Shown one piece after another: positions 13,925 to 26,200 of a stretch of DNA of 64,000 nucleotides (the first letter of the stretch is position 1; each line of letters begins with the position of its first letter). A model generated the notes under the pieces. That model had not been told where the DNA came from and did no database searches. It saw only the letters and a list, made by a program, of their open reading frames with translations. This DNA comes from Brachionus rotundiformis (lineage: Eukaryota; Rotifera; Eurotatoria; Ploima; Brachionidae), in the NCBI GenBank assembly GCA_016802295.1, contig JAESIW010000065.1, positions 744,001 through 808,000 on the forward strand, read 5' to 3'. The position numbers and the translations under genes are program-made.

Positions 13925-16900
13925 TTATCTAAAAAGATCGAGTATAGACGACGAAGAGAATATTGATGTGTTTGAGCTTGACTTGGAAGCAGGTGCTTGT
14001 GTTTTAGCAGGGCTATCATTTGAAGGCTTTTTTTTGGAAAAAAAACCGGCCGAATTCTGTTGACTAGGCGCTTGTTTAGGTGAATTGAGAGACGTATTGG
14101 AAGATGAAATTACTGACGAGGCCTTTTGAGAAATTGCGGAAAAAGCTGCTGCGGCACTTTGTTGAGCTTTGGTCGCAATAGTTTTTGTCTGATTGAAAGT
14201 GTAGAATGGGGAAGACGCTGGGTTTGATGAAATGTTGACCGAGCCCTGGCTGGCAGTAGACGATGCCGATGATGAAGAAATGCTCGCTTTGGAAGTCATG
14301 GCAATACTTGGCTTGTTCTTAATGTCATTTAAATTGTCATTATTCGAATCCATTACTTTAATAGAATCATTGGAATTTTTTTCGTTTTCAATGGAGTTAG
14401 ATGGGCCGATTGAAGCTGATTTCTGTGCCGGTTGTACCTGAGTATTGGTAAGCGAGAGAAGTTGATTGGCAATGTCATTAGTTAATTGGTTAAAGGATTC
14501 GTTCAAGTCTATATTTGTCTCTTTGGATGAACATATTGCTGATTCATGGCTGCTTCTGGTACAAGAAGAAGTTTGATTTGTTGCTGTGCTTTGAGCTTGA
14601 ATGGGCTGAGAGTGTGGCGGCGAGTTTTGTTTTGATGCTTGGGCAGATTTGATTACTAAAAATTAAAAATATTTTCTCATTTAATGTGACATTAAAACTA
14701 CATTGATACATGCTTTTGTGTCAATACAACATAAAAAAGAGCTCATACCTAATCTTTGTTACAGGTAGCAGCGGTGAAATTGTATATTTCTTGAAATAAG
14801 TCCTGACCGAATATAAAATCTAAAACATATAAAGCAGAATTACAACATCAAACATCAATATAAAGTCTTTATGTTGACTATAAGCGTGCAAATTTTTTTA
14901 TACATCACAATCAACTAGCTTAATTAAAATTTATACTTCCTGATTAAAAGTAATTATCTACAAATTATTTTAATAAAATATTTGAGGAAAAAATTATCCA
15001 TTTATTTTCAAATTTTATTTAGATAATAAGAGAACAAAATAACCATACTATATAAACATCATAGCTTTTTGAAAATTAAAAATACTTAGTTTTAAAAAAT
15101 TAAAATTAAAATTTTTGAAAAGCTAGTTTTATTTTATTCTTTTTTTTTTTTAATTTTTTTTAATTTTTTCATCTTAATTATTTTAAAAGTGTTTCATTAG
15201 TGTGTATAAAAAAATTCATAAATTAAAAATGGATATAAATATTTATATATTGAATAAATAACATATAAAAACATAAAGATATTAAATTTTTTTACCATTT
15301 TGCTGTAATGGAGTGGCCGACTGGTACTGGAAGTGATTATTCGGATTCGTGTTAATAAGCGGTGAATTGCTTAGAGAGGTGTTTGAGTTTTTCCTTGATT
15401 TATTTGTGCCATTTATTTGTATTGGAGTAGTGGTAGTGTTAGTGCCGGATGATGAGGACGAAGAACCTGACGATGACGAAAGAAGCAAAGCGGTCAAGTT
15501 TTGGTTTACTGGCGTATTTTGAGCTACTGGTACATAATTATTAATCAAATGACTAGCCGAGTTAAGACTCGATCCCAATGAAGATTGATTAATGTATGAA
15601 TTTTTGCTAGTGTTGTCATTCGAAATTTGGATTGAGGAGACTAGATTACCAATGACTGAGTTTATTGATGGAGAGCCTGATTGAGGTGTTTGCAGTGTAT
15701 TCGAATTTTTCCTCGAAGATACTTGATTAGGAGATGACTGATAGCTCAAAGGCTGATGATGCGTAGTAATACCACTTGTAGTCGATGTCGGAGTATTTAA
15801 ATTAATCAAAGCTTGATTAATGCGCTGATTTAATACTGGCGATTGTTGCTGTATATGATGCTGCATTGACGAGCTTAAATTTGGAGTATTCGGAGCAGTA
15901 CATCGTTGGTATGTGCGATTTGTTTGGTAACCTGGAGTGTAAACATTGGTATTCTGGACCTTTTGGGCATTTCTTTGTCTGCTTTGATTATTAGTATTTG
16001 AATAATTCATACTAATCAAAGTACGTATGTGCTTGCATAATTGGTGAAATTGTTTGGTGGAACCATTGATAAGAGTAAACAAAATTTTGAATCTGGTCGG
16101 AGCTGGAGGCGTAGTTTCCGGCTTTTTCGCTTGATTGTTTATGTTTATGTTATTAGTTAGGACTGCACTGGATTGAGTTGAAGCGGATGAAGCTGACGAT
16201 GTCGAAGATGTCGACGTCGAAGCGTTCGTGTTTTGAGTATTGGGGTCAATTACTATCTCGACTTTGAATCTGACATTACGAGCCAAGAATTTGTCTGGAG
16301 ATCTGTACTCACATCGAAATAACAGTGGATTATTGATGTTATGGATTAAATCTTGGGTCTTAAAATTCAAAATATTTAAAATCTCATTCTAATTAGAAAT
16401 TATTATTCTTAATTTATTATAAAAATTTTATTGAATTATTTATTTTATAACATGTTTTCTTTAAATAACTAAAAGTAATTATAAATAAAAAAGACCTCCT
16501 GGAAAATTATTTTGAAGTGATCGATCGATTTGTATATTTTATAAATATTATTTAAAAAGGTTAAGAAAATTTACGAAAGCCAGAGCTTTCTTTTCTTAAG
16601 TTTAAGAGGATAACAACTTAAAGTTTTGAAAAGTTCTTAAGTTTTAGTTGTTTATTCTTTTTTTTTGAATTTTTCCTATGCCCAATATTATGAAGAGTGT
16701 TGGTGGGTATTCATCTAAACATGTTGTCATCTAATAAATTTTTCTAAAATTTTTTAATAACTATTTTTTTTTAATTTTTTTTAATATTAATGCCTTGATA
16801 TTTTCTAAATTTTAAATAATATTTTCATTTTATCTCTTAGTTCACTTGACCATAATTTTTTTGACCATATTTGATAAATAATAAAATTTTTTTTCTAAAT

Positions 16901-19900
16901 TAAAAATATAGTCAAAATTTAATTACCGATAAAAAAGCGTGTATTAGATCGGCTTTAACACTATTCAATGGCCGATCATCAATTATAAACGAAAATTCTT
17001 TCTCCTTTTCTTGTTCATTTTGGCTGCTAATATTTTCTTGTTTGAAATTCCATCGCTGGAACCAAGACTTAGAGTCCATATTAGGTGAGTCGTTTACTTT
17101 ATCCGGTGCTAGAAAATCAACAATAAAGATCAATTAATAAATGACCAAAAAAATTACTCAAAATTTTACGCTTATTAAATTTGGGTGTATTGAACATGGA
17201 TATTTTGAACGAGTTTATCCTTGAGCGTATTTGTTGATTAATATTGGTTGAATTATTTGAACCAATGCTGATATTGTCATTTTCGGACTGGTTTTGGTTG
17301 GATTCGCAGTGACGGATGAAACCTTTGTTGGTAACAATTGGACTTGTACAAGGAGATTGCAGTGGCGTGGTGTGACAGCTTTGGTGTCTAGGACCGTGCG
17401 CGACAACTATACCACGGCGACCTACGACTGGTGATCCCACAGTCAATTGGTTGTAGTAACCATTAGACGATTTAAATTTATCGATGCGTTTCCTAGGGGC
17501 GTCAACGCTTCGATTCCAACCTACCATTTCATCCACCTCATCGTTGCAAGGATTCTTGAGTTTACGTTCAAGTAATAGGAAGTAAATAACTTTTTCAGTA
17601 TTGTGGCTAAATAATAACATTGAATAGATAATTTGGTTTTAAGTTTAATTTACTGTTCATTTAGAAGACACTCGACTAATTTGTCTTGCTCCTTGAAACA
17701 TCCTAGAGAAGTCATGTTGGCCAATACATCTGTGTCCAAATGCTCAATCGTCGGAATGATTGCAGTCTTAAAAAGAATAAAATTTAATCAAATTATCAGG
17801 AAAAATTTTAGTTTTATTGTTTTACTTGAACTACTTGACACATTGGAAGTTCCAGTTCCACTTCTTCTTTTGACCCTCTGCCAAAATTAAAATATTGAAT
17901 TAATGCAAATAAAAAAAATAATCATGCAAATTAGGTATGATAATTAATAAATATTAAGGTAAGTAAACACATAACACTATTTAAATGTTAAATAAACTTA
18001 CGCCAAAACCCATGGATGTTTGTTTACTTCTTCAAGCTGATAAAAAAATAATTAAGCTTTTGAATTAATAGTTTAACAAATAGAATTTTTAACTAAAAGC
18101 TAAATATCAAAAAAAAAATGAATTTTTACTGAAAATCTTTTATTTGGATCAACTTCGATCATTTTTCTTAATAATTCTTGGCATTCTTGCGGCACGTACG
18201 AAGGTATTGTGAAATAACCTTTTTTTATCTTTTCTAATAATTGTTTTAGATTGTCATCATCGAACGGAAGAGCACCGACTAAAAGAGCGTAAAGTATGAC
18301 ACCACAAGACCATACGTCTGCCTTACGTCCATCATATTTTTCTCCCTTTAGATTAAAATTGTATATTTAAAATAATAATAAGCTGATTTATTTGTTACCC
18401 GAATAACTTCAGGACAAGCATAATGAGGTGACCCACAGCTGGTTTCAAGCATGGAGCCATCTACTTGTAAAGAAGCCATACCGAAATCGGCTATTTTTAT
18501 ATTCAATTTATCGTCTAACAAAAGATTTTCCGGTTTTAAGTCTCGGTGACTAAGCAAAATTAGAAAAACTTTCACCAATAGTAATAAGCATTTAATTTAC
18601 CATATCAAATGACTGTGACAAAAGTCCAATGCGGAAATTATTTGCTTAAAAAATCTTCGTGCTTCTTTAATGGTTAATCGTGACTTTTTTACCAAATAGT
18701 CAAACAATTCCCCACCAGATACATGTTCCAAGATCAAATACCTTTCAATATTTTTTTCACATTTTTTTACTCAAATATTTTAAAGCTCAACCAAATTTTC
18801 GAAATATTTTAATGAAAAATTTATCTCAAAATTTAAAAAATTTTTTTTTGTAGAGGATTTTATTTTTGCTGAGTATCAAGTTGAGCTTTTATATTTTATT
18901 TATAATTTTGTATTTTATAAGCTTACAAGTATTTTTTATTTTCGTATACATTATACAACCTTAAAACATTAGGGTGCTCGATCAGCTTCATAATTGTAAT
19001 TTCTCTTTCAACCTAATTTTGAGCATTATCAGTAAGTCAATCAAAAAAAAATTATAAATTAAAAAAATTTTGATTTTGCTTTAATCTCGGCTCAGATGCA
19101 TGCAAATTTTAAAATTTAAAAATAAAAGCACAGATTAAACTTTTTTAAAATTTGTCTATTCATTTCATACAGATTGTCTCGTTTTGAAAGCACGCTTAAA
19201 TATAAATCATCATTCAAAATTGTTTTCAATTATTTTCACTCTTTTCTAGTTTAAAGATTAAATTGGAACTATTAGTAGTTAAGAAACGTTTAAGCCTAAG
19301 TAACATCCTTGCCTAATATAAATAGAATTCTCAAACTAAGATTTGAATCACAATTTTGGCCGACCGATTTAATTGAAATGTTATTCTTTATTATAAGTTT
19401 TTTTGGACTTGGAATAAATGGAGTAGAGCCGAGCGTGTTGAGCCAGGCTTTGAGAGGCATACCTGGTGTTTCGGAGTTTAATTACTATCCATCTCAAAAT
19501 TACTTTTTTGATAGACCTCAATACCGATCGAGGCCCTACTCCAATTTTAACCCGGCACCTCCTTTTATTCATTCTCCACCTTCGCCGCCTTCGCCGCCAA
19601 TGAACTTCTATGCCAAGCCACCTTCTTTTTATGATGTTTATGAACCATCATTGCAGTCAGTTTTTAGAGAACGCGAGGATGGTTTTGGCGAATGTGGATA
19701 TGTGCCTCCTAGAGTGACCCAATATGTTGCCAATGGACAAGACACCGACCATAAACAGTGGCCATGGTATGTTCAGATAGTAATTGCCGGAAATAACAGA
19801 TCTGAGTCCGAGACTTATTGTGGAGGAACGATCATACATAAAAATTATGTTTTGACCGCAGCTCATTGTTATGATGATTTAAATCCTGCAAAATTGTCTC

Positions 19901-22186
19901 GAAACACAATTGTCCTAGTCAGAGGAGTAGAGCAAACATTTCGATTCAGAAATGGCAAAAAAATGGACAATTTAGTAAAAATTCGAGCCAGAAGAGTAAT
20001 AATTCATCCATCTTATGTTCCTGCCATGTTGGAATCTGACGCTAGGAGAAGAGGTTTAACTCCAGGACCGCTGAATGATCTCGCTTTGATAGAGCTCAGA
20101 CACGATAATCCAGAAATCAGGGAAAAATTAATTCCAGCATGTTTACCTAGTGAAAATGTAGAAGTGCAGCCAGGTACACAATGCAAGATAATGGGACATG
20201 GATTTATGAGCGCAGCTGATGAAGATGAGTTCATAATGCCTAATGTTCTACAAATGGCTGATGTTTTTTTGAGCAACCTTCAAGAATGCAAAGATGAAGT
20301 TGAATCGCCATCCATTAAATCTAAAATAAATATGAACACTGTTTGTATCCGAGGACCGGTTCATCCATGTGTCGGTGACTCGGGTGGCCCACTAATCTGT
20401 AGTGGAGAGTCAAGCAAAAACATCCAAGGCGTTGATCTTGAAAAAGAATACGAAAATGAAATGAATGGTGAATTTTATGAGCCTATAAACAAAAGATGGT
20501 ACTTATGCGGTGTGACCAGTTTTGCAGTTAGTACCGATGATTATGACAGATGCGGAAGCTACAAATCGGCCGTTTTTGGAAAAGTTTCTAATTATGTAAA
20601 TTGGATAAGGAGTGTAATTAGTGAATAATTTTTAAATTTTTATATCTAATAGTATTTTTGTAAACAATTGTAAATTTTTTAGTAATTTATTTTTATTCTA
20701 CCAAGCGGACCTAGTAAATTTTTAATCGAATCTATTTATCTGAATAAAATTTTATTTAATATTCTAAATTATTATTTTTTTTCTTACTATAAATACTAAC
20801 TCTATAGAGTATTAAAAATTGAATAAAATTTGATCAAGACATTCTGTAAGCACACAAACTGTCCGATGATAAATCAGCTTTTAGTTGTGGAATTAATTAT
20901 ACTTATCGATGATTTATTAATAGTTAAAGAATGATTGATTTGAGTTCATTCTCAAATAAGTTATTCATTAAATATTTTCTTATTAATAAAATTAAATGAA
21001 AATATTTTATCTTATTTGAAAAAAAAGCAAATGTTCTTCAATCAAATATATATTTCTTAATAAAAAACCAAATTCCCCCGGCACGTTTTCAGTCCAATTA
21101 CAAAACAAATTGTTCTATCAATAGCATATGATTTTTGCAAAAAAATAAATATCTATCAAATACTAGAAGCACTATTTTTTAATTAATTTTTCAGATAAAT
21201 CGATAGCTACCAAACTTGAATAAAATAAAGCCTGTAATAAAAAAAATATTGAAAAAATCTCGTTTCAAGGAAGTTGGTTAGGCCTTTGTAGCTTTAAACA
21301 ATAAATAAAAGACATAAAATTAAACAAATTCATTAAACTGATACTCCGGGATAAGTTAGAAAAGACAAAATTAATAAATGAATTGACAAATTGGCCAAAA
21401 GTAAATATAACAACAAAAAATAATTCCTTTTTAATTATATCCGAATATATTTGCTTTTGATTGACGGCTTTTACAATCTTCAAATCTATTTTTCTCGAAT
21501 CTAGTCTTGAATTTGTGAATAATAATTATCAATGAGTCTTGACAGTTCTCTAAAGTAAACTTATTTCAAGTATTTTTCCAATATTTGTCACAAAATTAAC
21601 AAATTATAGTTTTCCAAAGCAAACAAGCCTCAAAAACGCACATTACTTTTTTTTTAGATCTTTTTGATAAAAAACATTTAAATAAAATTTAAAAATTACT
21701 TTTTTCCAACTAATCAATATAATAATCAAATAACACCTAAAAAACCTTTATTTCTCAAATGTTAAATCAACAATCTTTCGGAAGTATAAATTAATAAATA
21801 GCTTTTTTATTTTTAAAAAGAAATTCTATTTTAAAATAAAGACAAAATTAGCAATAGCAAAAAAAATCCGATTTTAGATTGATCAATAAAGCAAGCTCAT
21901 TAATTAGGTTATTTAATTATTTAGTGCTTTTTAGCCGAGCAGCAAAATCAAAATTCTTTTTAATTTAAAAAAAAAACAAACCAACCTTCATTAGCACCGA
22001 TTCGTTTAGCTTCTCGCGATTGACTATTTTTATAGCGACTTTTTTACCAGTCTTGTGATGTACGCCTAGTTTAACTAAACCGGTCTGGCCTTTACCAAGT
22101 GTCTTCTCCAAACGATATGGACCAACATATGAATTTTGACCCGAATTACCCAGTTGGGGCGTTTGGTTTGACACTGATTGGATCAT
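13925..22186 (-). CDS. BRSK: BR serine/threonine kinase (SAD kinase), complete 13-exon gene
   Basis: AMPK-related kinase that acts in neuronal polarity and synapse formation and is activated by LKB1. Exons (minus): 22186-21986, 19012-18927, 18741-18601, 18549-18399, 18345-18130, 18036-18002, 17877-17826, 17766-17654, 17606-17158, 17108-16927, 16358-15296, 14819-14763, 14655-13925. All phases match; the product is 1158 aa. The N-terminus YVGPYRLEKTLGKGQTGLVK is nearly identical to vertebrate BRSK. Other landmarks: VAIK Lys53, HRD Asp146, DFG 164-166, T-loop LETSCGSPHYACPE with the LKB1-site Thr at 179. A UBA-like segment follows (HLDTDVLANMTSLGCF), then a linker ending RKIL/TPDK, then the KA1-like C-terminal region (SVKADLIHAFLS; CEYRSPDKFLARNVRFKVEI). 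Vertebrate BRSKs are about 700-780 aa; the extra length is Ser/Asn/Gln/Thr-rich insertions in exon 11 and the last exon. An acceptor 13 bases before the ATG suggests an upstream 5' UTR exon. Confidence 0.96.
19378..20628 (+). CDS. Secreted S1-family serine protease, intronless, nested in BRSK intron 1
   Basis: Single-exon gene of 416 aa. The first ATG after the upstream frame starts MLFFIISFFGLGINGVEPS, a clear signal peptide, so I place the start at 19378. A Pro/Tyr/Ser-rich pro-region (about 20-105) follows, then a chymotrypsin-fold domain. Catalytic residues are His163 (LTAAHC), Asp234 (NDLALIEL) and Ser335 (CVGDSGGPL). The mature N-terminus would lie near YVANGQDTDHKQWPW, equivalent to IVGG/IVNG, but Gln rather than Arg or Lys precedes it. 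The residue equivalent to chymotrypsin 189 appears to be His, not the Asp of trypsins, so substrate preference is not trypsin-like. The gene lies wholly inside the BRSK intron 19013-21985 on the opposite strand. No specific orthologue recognised. Confidence 0.9.
   Translation: MLFFIISFFGLGINGVEPSVLSQALRGIPGVSEFNYYPSQNYFFDRPQYRSRPYSNFNPAPPFIHSPPSPPSPPMNFYAKPPSFYDVYEPSLQSVFREREDGFGECGYVPPRVTQYVANGQDTDHKQWPWYVQIVIAGNNRSESETYCGGTIIHKNYVLTAAHCYDDLNPAKLSRNTIVLVRGVEQTFRFRNGKKMDNLVKIRARRVIIHPSYVPAMLESDARRRGLTPGPLNDLALIELRHDNPEIREKLIPACLPSENVEVQPGTQCKIMGHGFMSAADEDEFIMPNVLQMADVFLSNLQECKDEVESPSIKSKINMNTVCIRGPVHPCVGDSGGPLICSGESSKNIQGVDLEKEYENEMNGEFYEPINKRWYLCGVTSFAVSTDDYDRCGSYKSAVFGKVSNYVNWIRSVISE
20629..21985. 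other. Remainder of BRSK intron 1 and 3' flank of the nested protease gene
   Basis: AT-rich. AATAAA-type sequences follow the protease stop codon and probably supply its polyadenylation signal. An open stretch on the minus strand (21265-21483) would encode a hydrophobic segment, but it has no ATG and no recognisable family, so I do not call it a gene. Confidence 0.5.
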
Positions 22187-22980
22187 TACTGACCTAAATC
22201 TAAAAAATGTTTCTAATTAGATCAATTCAAAAGCACTGTCTGATTTTGGTGCCAAATTTGGCGCAAGTCTAGCTGTAAACAAATCAAAAAATAAAATATT
22301 ATTTTACCTTTTTAGTCGGCTAAATCAAAATTGTATTATTTGCTAATTCATAAGCTCCAAATATACGGCACCAAACAGTATTGTCCAATTTAATTCAAAT
22401 TATACTAAATATTTGTCTATTATCTAAACAAATAAAAAAAGAAAAATTAGATATTTATTTTGAAAGAGGATAACAAAAAGGAGCCAAGCTCTGAACACGA
22501 ATTGTGAACCATTAATTTAAGTAAATTGTCAAGAAATTACAGAAAATAGAACTAGCTAGAAATCGAGAATTTTTCAGGATTGAAATATGATTTCAAATTT
22601 TGCTGCAACCAAACGAAAAAAGAAACAAAAAATCGATAAATTCTAATTCATCGTTCATTTTCTTTGATCAATAAGGGATGAAAATAAATTATTATAATCC
22701 TGGGTACACATATATGCGCACACATACACACTTCTGATTGGAACACATTTGCTCAAAACAAATCAATACCCAATTTGAGTGTCCATTAATCGGAAAAAAG
22801 CGGCAAGAATTTATTTATTAAATAAAATGGGTGAAAATAAAATATTGTGTACAACAACATAAAAAAAAGCATAAGAACAAAAAAGCTTGAATTTAAAATT
22901 TTTTTGCATGACTTGGAACTATTAATTTAAATCCCAATAATATAAAAATGCAGCTACACTAATACTGCTCGATCTTTGTG

Positions 22981-23003
22981 CTTCTCTTTCTCTCTCTCTC
23001 TCT
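22981..23003. repeat. (CT)n pyrimidine microsatellite upstream of BRSK
   Basis: A nearly pure run of CT dinucleotides. As a GA tract on the BRSK strand it could be a GAGA-type promoter element, but that is only suggested by position. Confidence 0.8.
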
Positions 23004-23232
23004 ATTTTAAATTTTGCAACAAATAGAACATAAAAATAATACTAATTCAAATCTTCTTGTTTATTCTTCTAATATGTTTTATTATAATAATTTATAGTTT
23101 ATGCTCGGATCTGACTGATTTTGTGCCTAGCTTCGCATCGCTTAGTTCGAGCGATTAAGCCACATAGATAAGATAAGATATGATTAATTATTCCATTGAC
23201 TAGTTTTAAATTTGAGCCTACTCTATTTCAGC

Positions 23233-23262
23233 GTTACATGTACTGTCTCAGACGCATGTAAC
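23233..23262. repeat. 8-bp inverted repeat GTTACATG / CATGTAAC
   Basis: The two arms, 23233-23240 and 23255-23262, are perfectly complementary with a 14-nt spacer. The spacer contains the short palindrome GTCTCAGAC. It sits in the GC-richer patch upstream of BRSK and could be a protein-binding palindrome or a transposon remnant. Confidence 0.5.
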
Positions 23263-26200
23263 ATACAAATTAAACAGCTTGTCTCTCGTCTAGTTAAGAC
23301 TGTCGAAGCTGCACCAACATAGTCATAATTGGCTTGCACGCGTTCAGCAAATCGCCCCATGCGTTTGCTATTTTCCTCACTCAGACACATTAAATACTTC
23401 ACAAAAAATGCATTAATCTCGCACCAGGGACTTTATGCCAATTGTTTAATTACTTCCTAGGATTGTGCTAAATTAATAAAATATAAATATTCCGGTGTTT
23501 TACTTTAGGCGCTTTGATCAACTTTTGCTTACATCATTTCTTGATTTAGTTGCTAATTTAGAAGCTAAAAAATATCAGATAATTAATCAAAAGCAGTATA
23601 CGCAAACGAGAGCGCATCGGGGCATGTTTTTTTAGCTGAAAATATTTCCAGATTTTTGTTTTTGTCCTAAATTTTGAATAAAATTTTGCTATTTTTTTCT
23701 ACCACTTTTTTGCTATATATATTTTCACTTATAGTTATACTCACTATTATACAAATCTTTTCCGAAAGGTGCCACTAAACTTCGACTATAAGAAATAGAG
23801 CTTGTTTTTGAGCCAATTTAAATCGTGGCTTTAATTTGGCCGCATCAAGAACTATATTTTTTAACTAAATTAAAGTTAACTTCGTAGAGGGTTTTTGAAA
23901 GTTTGAAGAGAAAAAGCCGATGATTGAGTCGATCCTCAGCCATTAAGCAAATAATTCAAATAAAAATGAGTTCGATGATTTCACAGCCTTAGCTTAAACC
24001 AGGTTTTGGGTTAACGCTTATTGATAAAATCTTTCTTTTTGTGAAAAATGTTTTTTTTTCAATAAGCATGTTATCAATCTAGATATTATAATTGAAAAAT
24101 GATGCTCCAAGCTAACCAAAATTTACAGATATTTTTTGCCAGTAAACTTACTTAAGAAATCACGACTGATAATAATGTTTAAATTACATTTTCAAGTCTA
24201 AATACAAAAATAGATCTATTCGATTAAATATATTAAATATATTAGGCCTAATAATAAAATTAAATAATGAATCAACGAATTAAGATTATAAATTGGTGTA
24301 AAGTAGCATTTGGTTCTGGAGCAAAATAGGCATTTAAATTTTAATTTCTTTCCAATTTGACTTTGAAATATAAATTGCTCTCTTGATGACAAATGTCCCT
24401 AATAAACCTAAGCTGACCCTAACCATTTCATTTTCTTTTTATTTATTTTTTTAATTGATGTTGTTAATTTATTTAAATATGTGAAAACTGATGAGAAATT
24501 TTGCATGACCGTAGAGTTTTTCGGAACGAATTAGGAACGTGATGATACCACATAATTAACGTCTTAGACATATTATTTAGAATTTTTGCTTTTAAATTAT
24601 TTATTTTTTTGATTCATCAATAAATTAGTTTCTAGACTTTTTTACCCTCATTAATTTATTTTCAACAATTCGATCAATAAGCAATTCGAATGTCTTTGGC
24701 ACGGAAAACTTCTAGTTTTTAATATAAAGTTGGTAAGATACGAAAAAAAGAATAATAAATAAAAAAAAAATTTCTTTCTTTTTGTTAATCAAGCAAAATT
24801 GGATTTTGATTAAATCCAGTTATTGCTTATTAAGTTCTTTATCACGTTTTGAAAATTCTTCCAAATTATTTTCTTTGAGAGTCATTGAAATTAAAAGCTA
24901 TTTCACTACAACACGTGATCAAATAGATACTTTTAAACTATTTCTGATGACTCAATTTATTAAGTAGAAAGTTGTATAAACATAAACAATACAAAAACAT
25001 TAATTATTTTGAAAACAAATTTTTGGTAGTGAAAAATTTTTATAAATATCTCAGACAAAGCAAATACAAAAGTTCTTAAAGTTCGTATGCAATTATAAAC
25101 ATAATATATAAAAAATTAAAAATAGATAACCTTTATTAATAAAAACTAACATTTTATTAATTGTTTTAAAAATTAAAAATCAATAATTGAATTAAATATA
25201 TTCACCAATAATTTCTTCTTAAGTATTAGCAAAATTAACCAAATTTAATCAATTCAAATAGGTCAGATACATCCTTCCGTAAATTAGTTGCATAAGAAAT
25301 TTAAAATTTTGATTCAATCGAGCGAAATGCATGATTAAGGAAGCATTAGGAAGAATATAAACAATAAAAGCTTTCAGTTATCAATAGAAAAACTCAAATT
25401 TTTTACATAATAGATTTTTTATTAAAAAATAGATTATCTAACATCTTTAGAATTTATGTTATTTCCTAAGGCTTTTTTTTGGCTATGAAAAAGTTGAATT
25501 CATAAAAATTAAAATCTTAAACATGTAATAGAAATTTTTATCGATTTAAAGTTTTACATCAAAAAATCAGTGTATTAATTATCTACTGCCTTAAAGATTG
25601 GATGATTAAAAAGGCACTAAATTTAAAAGCATTTAACTAAAGATTGAAAATAAAATTTTGCCAAAATAGAAATGAAACTGCTTTTGTTTATTGTTTATTA
25701 ATTCATAAAATAGTAATTTTTTAAAACAAATTTTAAAAAATTGATTTTTAGGATCATTACTCTGTACTTTTTGCTTATCACTTATTCAAAATCATCTAAA
25801 ACTAAAGCTTTGCTTTATATAACTTTTTGATTAGATTCTTTTATTTAGATCTGAATTCGATTTTCAAAAATCACTCTAGCTCGTTTTATAGCAATTCGCA
25901 TTTGTTGTAGCTTTTATATTTACACTTAGTGTTTATCTATCCAAATTGAAAAACCACTTTTTTATATCTGATAAATATATCTTCTTAGATCATTATAAAT
26001 ACCTGTTGATTCATAAATGAATCAAAGCCTAAGTATTTTGTAAAAGACTATTAAAATCATCCAAATTATAAGGTTTTAACTAGAAATTTGTTTAAAAAAA
26101 TCATTAGTTGGTTGGTCAATTTATCTAATTGAAATCTTTAAAAACTTAAATTTAAAATCATTCAAGTAATTATAAACATTTAGAAAAAAATTTTTTATTT

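Noticed and set aside
17633..17890. Plus-strand open stretch of 85 codons
   Set aside because: It overlaps BRSK exons 7 and 8 antisense, both of which are fixed by homology and phase.
21265..21483. Hydrophobic minus-strand open stretch in BRSK intron 1
   Set aside because: No ATG, closed up- and downstream by stops, no family pattern; most likely chance Phe/Ile/Leu richness.
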